In this document: piece by piece, positions 22,523 to 33,975 of the stretch
Numbering within the stretch: position 1 is the stretch's first letter
Layout of the letters: each line of letters opens with the position of its first letter
Translations under genes and position numbers: made by a program
Assembly (NCBI GenBank): GCA_905250075.1
Contig: CAJNOP010000326.1
Span: 156,575-220,574, forward strand
Origin: Rotaria sp. Silwood1
Lineage: Eukaryota; Rotifera; Eurotatoria; Philodinida; Philodinidae
Length of the DNA: 64,000 nucleotides
Direction: 5' to 3'
The notes under the pieces: generated by a model
What the model was told of the DNA's origin: nothing
The model's database searches: none
What the model saw: the letters and a program-made list of their open reading frames with translations, nothing else

Positions 22523-24150
22523 CCCTTGCGAGGTTTCATAAGCTAACACATAATCCCACAATTCCAATCTTGATAATGGCTTTTCGTAATCTGAAAAATA
22601 GGTTTTCAATCAATCTGTATTATTTTTCTATCATTTTTTGATGCTACTGTCCATACGAAATAATATGTATCAAACCGTAAACATGGCTATTGTATTTTAG
22701 ATTTCTTGCTCATATCAAAAAGTCAATCTTTACATAATCAATTCCAATAATAAGTTACCGAACAAGTGATATCTAGAGCACAAACACGAATATTTCATAC
22801 AGTTTAATTTTTTACATATCCAAGTGAGTTGTTTTTTTAACACTAATTATGCATAGTAGTTTATTCGGCAAAAAGTATTTTAAATTCTCTGGAATGTTAG
22901 TTGATTTTGCATTTTTGACAATACTTATATCATTTTGATATTGAATAAATGTAAAAGATATCATTGAGAAATATTAGCCAGTACTATTTATTCATATTTC
23001 ATATGATTATATTTCTACTCTGATGATATGAAGATCTGTAAACAATGAAAGAAATCTCTAAAATATTATGTTTTGATTTAGACAACAGTTTAGCTTTATA
23101 ATACTAAAAAAAAACATATTAATTACATATAAGGACAACTTAAGAGCTAACGAGAGTTAGACTCACTCTGAGTCAAACAAAGACTGGACTAAATTTTGGA
23201 ATACTAAGTATTAATATTATCTATGTAAGACTTCAGTATAAATTCTATCAGTGAAACTAATATCAAAGAAGATCATATCAGGCAAACATTAATATGCAAA
23301 GTAGCAGATAAAATAATAAGAACCTCTTCTGATTTTAGAATGTGATAAGGATTTATTCATTGATTTGTTATTTATATTACAAACAGTCAGACCTATATTT
23401 TGACTACACTAACGAACAAATAGTGATGGTGAAAAATTAACTAAAATTTTATACATTATGTTCTCCTATCTTACTAACTATTCTTTCTTCAATTTTAAAA
23501 TCAACATGTGTCGTTCGATTCTGATTGTTATCCTAGAGTCGTGTGATATATTTTTTTAAATTCTAAGTCTTCATATACTTTTATATTTCCAATGAATTTT
23601 GATTCAGCAAGACTTTTATTAACATCATTATAGTCCCCAAACCATTTTAGATAGATCTTTGTTTGTTGATCCTAGAAAACAGATAACACTAAAAATTTTT
23701 TTTTCAGTTATAGGTTTTGAGATTTCCACCCGGTATAATAAGACATACATAAATGAAAATTGATTGATATAACTAAATTTAGTTAAGATCTCGACTAAAG
23801 CTAGGTTCTGCATTTTTAAAATTAAAAATGACTATAATTATTTCAATCGATTCAATATTTCTGAACCACTTCATTCAATCTATCAGTTATAATGAGTTGA
23901 ATTGATCATTTTTTGTCTTTGAGTTTCGTCAGAGATAATATATGGCTCAACTTAAAATTACGATACGTTTCTAAGGGTTTGACAATTGGTTTTCAACACT
24001 TACATTTCGAAGACATTATAAGAATAGCAACTATTGATTTAAATTATGCTTTTCAAAAATCAAAATGAATAAAACTTTGATCGAATAAAAGTTTAAGCCT
24101 TCAAACATCAGCTTGTGTTCATGCAACTAAGATTATAATGCTTACTGTTT

Positions 24151-24213
24151 TGGGGGTGAGTGTGGGTCTGAAACTAGATACAGGTGAAGAATAAGAGCAC
24201 TCATACCTATCAT
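24151..24213. repeat. degenerate telomere-like hairpin
   Basis: GGGGGTGAGTGTGGGTC on the left and AGCACTCATACCTATC on the right flank a loop containing GAAGAATAAGAGC. The right side is much decayed. Confidence 0.35.
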
Positions 24214-24957
24214 GCATGATCCTTTAAAGAATCACTTGCACGGAATCGTGCGAATATTTAGCATCAGTATTCTAGCAAGATGCAGATTATATCTAAGCAT
24301 TGTTCAATTTCGAATTCTGATATTGCTCATTCTTTTATAGCTAAGATCCTTGTTATCAGAACTCTTTCGAGCTTTCTTCGAGTGAGATCCTTATCTTTTC
24401 CTATAGAGTTACCAGAAGGCTAGTAAAATCGCACCTGCATTCACTATGCGTATGTTACGAAGACCTTTCGGCAGGTTTGTATTGATCATCCAGAGAATCA
24501 TATGATCAGAAGTTTTGTTCTACGATATGAAAAGCGTCCTCAATTTTCCCAAAAGATCCACGAACTAGTTATGATATTTGTTGTTCGAGGAAAATTTTAT
24601 CGCCTAAAGATTTTGCATTCCCACAATTCGGAATGAAATCTTCAGATCCTAATTTTTTCCTATCGAAAGTATGCATCGAACCAACATTGCTCTTTCTCGA
24701 AAAGCTTCCGTATAAAAAACTCTAGGTACAGTTTTGCTTTACCGTGAACAGTCTACTTTTTGAGATCATATAGATTTTGGCAAGAATAGTTAAGAAATCT
24801 TCTTTTCTTCATAAAAAGCTAGAAAAAGACTTCCAGATTTTTGATCTGCGGAAAGAACATCCGAAGACGAATGTTACATTTGTTGCTCTTGCTGCTGCAA
24901 GAGGAAGACGATCTTTTTGACATTGACGTTTCCTTTTTATTATTTTGTTCATTCTAG

Positions 24958-25871
24958 TGATTCCTAATATTCCAACCGATGCTCAATGGGCACAGAATGG
25001 AATAATCGTTGCTGGAGGCCATGGCGAAGGCAGTGCTACTAATCAACTGAACTTTCCTTGTGGTCTTTTTCTTGATGGTGATAAAACGATGTTCATCGCT
25101 GACTGCGGCAATGACCGTATTATTCAATGGAAGATGGGTGATACAGATGGAAGAGTAGTAGCTGGTGGCACTGGTGGAGGAAGTCAGTTGAAGCAATTGA
25201 ATTGTCCAACCAATGTGTTGATCGACAAACAGGTGGATAGTCTCATTATTTCTGATCGAGCGAATCGACGAGTCATGCGATGGTTTCGTCGTAGTGATAC
25301 AACTCAAGGAGAAATCCTTATCGACAACATCAGCTGCCGCGGATTAGCCATGGATGATCAGAGATATCTCTACATCTCTGACGTTGACAAACATGAAGTA
25401 AGACGATATCAAATAGGAGAAAAGAATGGAACTCTTGTGGCCGGTGGCCATGGCAAAGGAGATGGTCTAAATCAACTCAACTGTCCTACCTACATTTTTG
25501 TCGATTCACAACAGACTGTCTACGTATCGGACCACAACAATCATCGTGTGATGAAATGGAATAAAGATGCAACAGAGGGGATTCTCGTCGCTGGTGGTCA
25601 AGGCAATGGAAATGCTCTGACACAATTGTATTGGCCTCAAGGACTGTTAGTCGATACTTTGGATACCCTCTATGTAGTAGACTCGATGAATAATCGAGTG
25701 ATGCGTTGGCCTACAGGAGCAAAAGAGGGCAGTGCTATTGTAGGTGGAAATGGCTGGGGAAAATACGCAAATCAGTTTGATAATCCCAGAGATTTGTCCT
25801 TCGACCGACAGGGCAATCTCTATGTTACAGATATGGTGAATCATCGGGTGCAACAGTTTTCAATCGAATAG
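24958..25871 (+). CDS. NHL-repeat beta-propeller protein, 3' exon
   Basis: The frame encodes about 304 aa and begins right after an intron acceptor (pyrimidine-rich tract, TTCTAG at 24952-24957); there is no ATG near the start, so at least one 5' exon is missing. Six NHL repeats are visible, each with a pattern like NCPTYIFVDSQQTVYVSDHN followed by NHRVMKW, separated by VAGGHGxG linkers. Six repeats suit one six-bladed propeller. NHL propellers bind proteins, peptides or RNA; bdelloids carry very many secreted or ART-linked members with exactly this linker style. The function of this copy is unknown. The stop lies 25 bp before another telomere-like hairpin. Confidence 0.85.
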
Positions 25872-25895
25872 ACGCATTACAATGGTTTTTTTTCT

Positions 25896-25931
25896 GGGTG
25901 TGGGTGTCAGTGGAATGAAATCCACACCCTC
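25896..25931. repeat. minimal telomere-like hairpin
   Basis: TGGGTGTGGGTGTCAGTGG and ATCCACACCCTCAC form a very short stem just after the stop codon of the NHL gene. Confidence 0.55.
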
Positions 25932-28900
25932 ACTCGAGTTTATAGTAATATTATTTTTTTTTGTTTATTTCATTCAACGGTACATTCATTTTTTTATTAA
26001 TCGTTCTATGTATTATTTACTTTGTTCGAAATGCATGACTATGTTTATTCATTTTACTTCAATTGAAGTTTTTTTTTCAAAATGACGCTTTATTCAAGGT
26101 TAATTAAATATAATACTGACTATCTAATAAACACGTTGAAAAAACCAAATAAATGATTTTATCATTTGTGAACAGAAAACGTTAGCAATCACAAGGAAAA
26201 TCCTCCAGCGATGCAATCTGTTCTTTAGAGTTTTCCTATCAGTATATGTACTACTAGATTTACATGCTCGTGGATTGATGTAACAACTTCTACATATTTT
26301 TATATAAATTAAGTTATGGCATGGTATAGTATGGGTTATATGGATTGACAATCTTAGCTACCATTGATATTTTTCGTTGAATTTTGCAATTATAATAAAC
26401 CCATATTTACAAGATTTATTTGCTACAATTAAAAGTCTTTATCATCCATCAAATACTGTCTAATATTTCAACAAGGTTTTGTAAGGCCTGCAACAGTATG
26501 TTATTTTTTAGGAGTACTTTTGTATTTCATAGGTCAGAAATGGCTCATGCTTGTCTAATTTAATGTTGGCATAAACAACTATAAAAGTGTAATGAACAAT
26601 AATATGAGAAGAGGAATAGCTTTGAATTACTTTCTCAATTATTGAAGGAAAAGACGTCTGTAAGCTAATAGTCAACAAGAGAAATATCGACATTCACATT
26701 ATTATTGTGTGATAATATTTTAGGAATATTTTTATTATATGTATTTTACTGACATTTTCATCATAAAATGATTCGATTTTCCATACTTTGCAGATTACAA
26801 TCATTATATCAAATAGGTTTTCGAGTTTTTACAAGTATTTTTTTTACCATTTAATATATTCCATGAAATGATAATCATGAAAAGGAATTGATGAAAATAT
26901 GATCAATAAAATTAAATTTGTTTTACTTTCAATTGTTCTGATAAATCGACCCGTAGAGTTTCATATACTGAATGTAACGAACTCATCAAATATAATTCAA
27001 ATAGTATTACAAATATTATTCATTCCAAAGTCAAAAACAGAACATATTGCAATTTATATCTTCTAAGCATCAATATCTAGTGACTTGAGTTCTTCGCTAT
27101 TATGAAGCTAGAATGAAAGATTGTTGCTAGATACTGTACAGTAACTATACGTCATCCAATTCGTGACATCATCTATCAACAAATAATATGAATAACATAT
27201 GCGCATCTATATGATGAATCACAATAACAAGAATAATTTGAAAATAATAATTATTAAGCAAAATTTGCCAATAAACTGGCAGAAAATGCAATTGTCGATA
27301 GAACATTTAACGACATTCGAAATCATCTGATACGATATTAGACGCTGTTTCAAAATTTCACTTTTATATCAACAAACATCTACGGATCTACAGATGTTGT
27401 CATTCAAAAATATAAACTTTGACTAACGCCACGCTTTATCTTGTCAGACATCATAGCTGTCGTAAACGAACGAATGCTCATGTAAAGTTTTAACTTAACA
27501 AGTAGTCCAAGAACTGACAATTACATTGTCAGGATAAATATGTATAATTAGTGGGCGTTTTTAATTTAATTTGAACTTTTATTGAGGTTACAAACTTAAA
27601 TATCATATAGAGAATAAATTAAATCCAATTAAAAAAACAAGCAAAACTTTTGATATTCTATTCTCAAGAATATACCCACATTGAAACATGTAATTCTCTA
27701 TTTACATCGATTTAAATCAACAAGATAAACTGATCTAAGAATTTAAGAAAAAAAAGAAGTTTTTCCTCAGAAATAAAAAATATTGATGAAAATTCATTCG
27801 CTTCAACTAATTATATATATAGAAGTATGGAAAGAATCACTTTGATAAAATATTCAATAGGATCGAATTTATTGTTAACAATAGATTATGACTCTAATCG
27901 ATAATATACAACAAATGATACTTTGCCATATTTTAGAAATGATAATTAATGAATTAAGATTGGGTAAATTCAATATAATGTATTTATATATTAAATTACA
28001 GAATGTTAATAACATTTATGTAATTTAATCAATCATGAAACTATAATTTTTAGATGTAACTTAATTAATTCAAAGTTCTTCAAGTTATTTCAAAAATTGA
28101 TTCACACATTCGATTATTCAAAAATTAATCGCTAAAAATCTAAATCACTGCATTTCCATAATACTAAATATTAGATATTCACTTTCGTTAAAAAAAGCCT
28201 ATCGTTCAAATATACTTTACAAATAATCTTTTATTAATTAGAAACAAAATAAATGATTTTTGCAAGTTTTTAATAAAATTTTCAAACTAAGAGAAAAGAA
28301 TTTCGCAAGAAAAACGTTTTTTGATAGAAAATATAATCCTAAATATTCAAACCCATACAAAAATCCCATGCCTCTTTATTGAAAACAACGATCTCATTAA
28401 AATTATTCTTAATACACGTATTTTCTGCACATATGCTTCTTGATGTAGATAAACAATTTTTTTCTCTATGTTATCTATATTAAGATAATGTGGACTGTAT
28501 TTATTAGAAATAATTAGAGTTAATTAACGTTGATCCAGGGTGAAAATATAAAGAGAAATCATTCATATTTGAGTAGCTTTATCTTATATAAGCAATCCTT
28601 TTATTTGTTTATGTATCGTTTCTTCTAATCTATCTTATTATTCATTTCAATGTCTGGATCTTTTGATGCATTCTATAAGCTGATGAATTAATATCTGTCA
28701 GAATATCCATTTCATCAAAAATAATCGTTACATGATGTCAATAAATTTCAATAAAAAATATATTTTTTAAATAGAGTTTTTCATGATAGACAATATTCAT
28801 TGATATCGTGATTAGATTTGATAGTTCTATACTGTTTTTTAAAGATAATGCAATAAAAATTTGAAAGATAAATCAATACACATTTAGAAATAATCCTTTG

Positions 28901-29284
28901 TTAAAGTGTTTGAATTTTTTCGTCATCTACAATCAAGAAATAATTGGATGGAACAAAAAATCAAGCAGAGTTATAGGCACCAATTATCTGAAGATGACGA
29001 GGGATATGTTTTCTTCCTATAACAACTTGTAGCAACACTACAAGAAATTTAGATTAATATTCACTTGAATGTTGATGAGCGATTATGCATATTAATCATG
29101 TAGTCTTTCTGTTGAGATTATATTGAGTTTGTATACTATGTCGTTTCAATCATCATTATAGCAACATTCAATAATACAAACAATTATATGAAAAAATATT
29201 CATCGTATGATCTGTTAGTATTATTTACATGGTAATACAGAGTAAAATAACGAAAATTTTATTGATACAAAAAAGGGATGAAGT
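25932..29284. other. very AT-rich non-coding stretch
   Basis: About 3.3 kb of strongly AT-rich DNA with only short, unsupported open frames. I recognised no gene, array or long inverted repeat. Confidence 0.45.
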
Positions 29285-29639
29285 TCAATTATTTATATTT
29301 CCATGACTGTGTCCGAGAATTTTGAACTCCTCTAACACTTGATTGATCTGTCGAAGTTGAGCAAGCGTTATTTGGGCTTGTCTCATTCGTTCGTTGAGTA
29401 ATTCTTGTGTATGTCTCATTTCAGTCTCCTTTTCGGCAATGCTTGCTAACAATTCAGTTTCATTATTAGCATTATCGTCGCTGTTTTCATCGTGGAATGG
29501 TGGAGGTGAACGTGAAGGAGAACGATTTGGATCCTAAAAGAAAACGATAATACATATAAAAGTAATAAAATTATCAGACGAATGCTGAGTTAAAAATCAT
29601 ATACTATTCATAGAGCTTTCATACCCGATCGAAGCGCAT
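29285..29639 (-). CDS. small two-exon coiled-coil protein
   Basis: Exon 1 is 15 nt (29639-29625, ATG plus four codons, MRFDR); a 91-bp GT-AG intron (29624-29534; acceptor TTTCTTTTAG) leads to exon 2 (29533-29285) ending in TGA. The joined frame gives 87 aa. The N-terminal third is low-complexity (DPNRSPSRSPPPFHDE, then acidic DDNANNE); residues about 35-75 are a charged heptad-like helix (ETEMRHTQELLNERMRQAQI and on to QINQVLEEF) likely to form a coiled coil; the tail is GHSHGNINN. No signal peptide or domain name can be given. Exon 1 is very short, but the ATG, donor, acceptor and phase all agree. Confidence 0.6.
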
Positions 29640-31419
29640 GATGATGTTGTAAAATAATTTATGATACGAGTTCTACAACAACGGAGTATTTATTCTTCCA
29701 GGACAAATATTATCATCTCTTTTTTTTCCTTCATCACATGGCGTACATATGCATCAGTTGTCCTCAGAGGGTTAAGGACAAAAGTCAGGAGAACGAGATA
29801 TGTACAGAAAGAAAAAAAAATCGACGAGCGATAATGTCATTGCGCAGTTTTGTTTTTGATTATGTAAAGACATATGAGAGAATCATCAATCAGTGATAAA
29901 TCATCGAAACTTGGAATATCATACCAAAAGAGAATAGAATGCGTTCTTCGATGCAATCCTAAATAGCAGGAACACGACAGAGGTTTTTTTAGAAGGGAAT
30001 TTATGATATACAAATTTGAGTTCGACACTTTTAAATGATACATCGTGATGTGTTTTATTCGCTTAATAAAAGATAGTTAATGAGAAGCAAATTTCTGTAT
30101 CGAGGGATCCAATTCATCAGGAAAGAACGCAAAAAAATTAATGATTTTGTCAATTAATCGTAACGGATGAGTCAATATCTAGACTTTTAGCTCAATTAAA
30201 AAGAAAGATCTATTCGATATGAAACTCTGAGCAATATAGTAGAAATCAAAAAATCTGAATTTATGTGATTCATTGATATTCTTTTGACTTTTTATTTAAT
30301 TTCTGCCATTATTTTCTCTTATCAATGTCTTAATTAGCGTCAAAATGTTGGGTATGAGTGGATATAGATGATAGTCTTCTTGTCACCGATATTCATACTG
30401 ACACTTCACATTTTTAAGCAATTCTGATAAAGAAGAATGTCATACAAATCATTTAATTGTCATTTTTTTAGTATTGCTCGCATTGACGATATTTTTCTAA
30501 TAGAAAAATAAAATCAACAAGAATAAGATGCCGTTTATTTTATAAGTTTCGGGTACATCTGTGACCAGAGAAAAAAAAACAAATAAGTTTGCATTACAAA
30601 CAAATGGACTAATTGTGTGCTGTATTGTTCTGTATTTGAATCAATCAAAAAAGTCATTTCGTTCTCATTTCTCTATGAAAAGTAAGAAAAGAATATAATT
30701 AAAACCCTAAGTAGCCTCCATAAATAAATGAATTCGACGTTCTTCAAAAAAGTATGAGTATATCTTTTGACAGATAAATGAAAGACGATCAGTGAACCTG
30801 AAAAGCATCAAAAAGAAATGCAAACTTCTAAAACAGTGAAAATGTTGTAATTAAAAGCGTAGAAACTAAATTTTTATTTAATAGTTCATTAGGCTGTGGA
30901 GTTAGTGTAGTCTTACATTGTATTTATTTGTAAACTTCTGCGTTCTGTTTCTATTGATGCCATACTCTCTGTTGCCATCATATTTTTTATTTATGTTCAA
31001 TCATTTTCGAAAAGAAATGATACTAATATCAATTTCCTAGGTATGTTTCACGAATGAAATACACAGAAGTAAAATGTTTTTTTTAGATATTAATAATCTG
31101 TGCCGAGTAAAGAGAAACAGTGATTTTTTTTTGAAATCCGGCCTTTGAATGCTTTGGATTACATATCATAATTTGGAAAATAATTTTCAATAAATACCTG
31201 ATAGAATGTTAAAATTTGAAAAAAATCATGGAGTTTTATTCTACGTTTGTTTGATCTAGAGTACCGATCAGCAAATGACTATTGAAAACTGATTGGTCTA
31301 AGGGAAGAAATGATATTTCAAGTGTTTCCTGCTTGAACATTTTATTTTGAAAGGTTTTTGTATAGCTAAACAGCTGCTTCAATAAAACTATATGTACTTG
31401 CTTGTTGTAAAAACAAATA
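29640..31419. other. AT-rich non-coding stretch
   Basis: No supportable gene. A TTAA next to the complement of CCCTCTGAGGAC at about 29764-29777 looks like one isolated piggyBac-like end, but no partner was found. A heavily decayed GGTATGAGTGG / CATACTGACAC pair lies near 30350-30405. Confidence 0.4.
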
Positions 31420-32002
31420 CAGGGTGTCTGAAAAGTAACTAGCTGTTTTAAATTCTTTATTACTCGTCAAAGAACCAAAACTATCGAACTGATTTTTTTA
31501 CCATTTTGAAGCATGGGCTATGGCATTATGCTCCAGATGAAACAAAACAATTCATCATTTGACTGTCTAAGGTCAAGCATGAAGTTGATCTAGAGAATGC
31601 GTGAAAATGACTCATTATTTGGAGTAATTTATTATTCTTATACGAAAACAGATACTAGAACAACTTGTTTGCTGTTTTGAAATATAAAGGATATACATGA
31701 CATCGTCTCCATCGCACTACATCCTTGCGAAGTAGAAACAAAACATCTGCTATCCTCATTATTCTGGCTACTGCTGCAGAAAGATCTCGGTAACAGATCC
31801 CAAATAATGAGTCATTTTCACACATTCTCTAGATCAACTTCATGCTTGATCTTAGACAGTCAAATGATGAATTGATTTGTTTCATCTGGAACATAAGGCC
31901 ATAGCCCATTCTTCAAAATGGTAAAAACATCAGTTCGATAGTTTTGGTTCTTTGAGAAGTAATAAAGAATTTAAAATAGCTAGCTACTTTTCAGACACCC
32001 TG
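31420..32002. mobile_element. mariner-like foldback MITE
   Basis: A TA dinucleotide on each side (31418-31419 and 32003-32004) brackets a 583-bp element that starts CAGGGTGTCTGAAAAGTA and ends with its complement. The inverted arms reach about 200 bp (31420 to about 31625 and about 31800 to 32002) with only scattered differences. TA target sites and CAGGGTGTC ends are typical of Tc1/mariner elements. There is no transposase. A transcript would form a long dsRNA stem. Confidence 0.85.
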
Positions 32003-33540
32003 TATATTGAGACAATATTTTTGATAAAGTAATTTAATATTTATTCTCATAAATTTTCATTTTTTCAAATAGCACTTAACATCTAATTGAGAGAAATATT
32101 GTAAAAATTTTTTAAATTCTCTTTAACATATATTAACTTGAATTTGAATAAAAAATGATGACAAAAAAAATAAAGAATTATTTTATTAGAAATCTTTTTT
32201 TAATAGGAACTATTCATATCAAAATGCAATCATTTCTAGAATTAGTAATTCATAGATCGGCCTAAGGAACATAGATGTAAGATATTTCTCTCATTGGTAC
32301 AGATTATCCAATCAGTAGCAAATAAGATGCTCGAAAATCTAAAATCGGTCATCCGTTACCACTTTAAAGCGTCTAAAGTAGCAATAGATCAACCAATCAC
32401 AAAATAGCTCAAAATGTCTTGTTTGTTTAGGCAAACGAACTGTCATGTCAATAAACTTCATATGCATTAAATTTTTTTGAGTACTCAAAGTGAATGGTAG
32501 ACCATTTCAACCTATAACAAACGTGCTGACATGCATTCATTCATTCATTGATATTTCTAAATGAGACAGGAAGCCATCTTCTATTCATTTCCTGTTAGTG
32601 ATCATTTTAACTAATAGAATTTATGTTCCTTGTTTCTTTCTTTATCACAACAAGATAAATACTAACAACAATAACTCTTCAATCATTTCTATATTTTTCT
32701 TTACTCAATTGATATACACATTTTTCTCACGTATTTTTTTAAGTAAGTATGTTCATAAAAAGATTCTATCCATGCAAGAAAATTTTCTTCAATAATCATG
32801 ATATAATTGATTATTTCATGATTATTGAAGAGAATTTTTTTTTACATAGAATGATATATAAACGGTGTAGGTATTGCAAGATATCAATCAATGATAAATA
32901 GAGTAGCAAGAAAGATACTTCTATTACTAGTTTCTCTTAATTCATTTATATTAGAAATTTAAATAAATAACTCTTCTGTATCAGAATATTCTGTGATGCA
33001 CTCTTTTTTTTCTTTTTTTTTAAATTCAGTATTCGATTTCAAAGAATTATTTTTAAATAACCCAATACATTAGAATTTTGATTAGTAACAATAAAAGATG
33101 ACTATAAATCATATATATTAATATTATGATAAATAGTAAGACAAAGTATTTACACTAATGAATAACAGGGCCTACGTAAAATTAGTCCATAGAATGCCAA
33201 AGGTTTAAAAGCATAGAGAGATTAGTTGTATAGTTTCATTTTCATTTTTGAAGAATGAATTTATTGTCATATGAATATGAATCATCGAGCAACATGTTTC
33301 GAGTGAAATTTTGTTCGTAATTTTTAATTTTATCTTCAAAGTAGCGAAAAAACATCTTTTAAAACTAAAAGAAATAAAACAAACTTCATCAACACTAAGG
33401 TTGTCATTCATTTAACATTTAAAGTGTCATCTCATCCTTATTTACTATAATAGAATTTTTCATTACTTCGAAGATAAAATAAAATATTCCAAAAAAAAAA
33501 ACAAAAAAGCAAAAATTACACTCAAAAGATGTTACTTAAT
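32003..33540. other. AT-rich non-coding stretch
   Basis: No supportable gene. A small imperfect palindrome (TTCTTCAATAATCATGA and its complement, about 32785-32832) could form a hairpin of roughly 18 bp. Confidence 0.4.
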
Positions 33541-33975
33541 TTTTTTTTTTTTTTTTTGCTTTATTAGAGGTTAATGCCCGAAGGCCTGTTAATACATCAG
33601 GATTTAAAAAGAATAACAAGTTATATCTAAGGCAGAGAAGAGAGAATAAGAGCAAAAGGCCAAAGGTAGGTGAGAAGGCGCGCACAAAAACGTAATAGAT
33701 TTGTAAAATGCAAGTACCACGTACACGACCACCCATCAGGAACAAAAGTAGAGAAGAGATAATGGCAATTATAAGAGAAGACGAGAAGAAGAAGAAGAAG
33801 AAGAGAAAAGAGAATAAAAACAAAAAAGAACAAAAACAAAACTTGTTGTACTAGTTACTTAAAAGGATAGGGATCATTCGTTTCAAGGCGCAGGAGATAG
33901 GACGAAAGGATGGGAGATGAGGAAAACCACAATGATCTAGAGGACTGGAACATGCCGCACCACTATACCTTCTAC

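Larger units (their letters stand above)
20443..24957. other. non-coding stretch with degenerate telomere-like remnants
   Basis: About 4.5 kb with no supportable gene. A very degenerate GTGTGAC/GGTGTGG block at about 20839-20910 contains CTTAAGAAAAGATCC, resembling the loop of the better hairpin at 10779. The clearer blocks are listed separately (22450 and 24151). The last part should contain the 5' exon(s) of the NHL gene, but I could not fix one. Confidence 0.4.

Noticed and set aside
29764..29777. piggyBac-like end
   Set aside because: A single TTAA plus CCCTCTGAGGAC-type end with no inverted partner within reach.
33536..33839. Phe/Ser/Leu-rich frames on the minus strand
   Set aside because: They lie in the LINE 3' UTR and poly(A) region.
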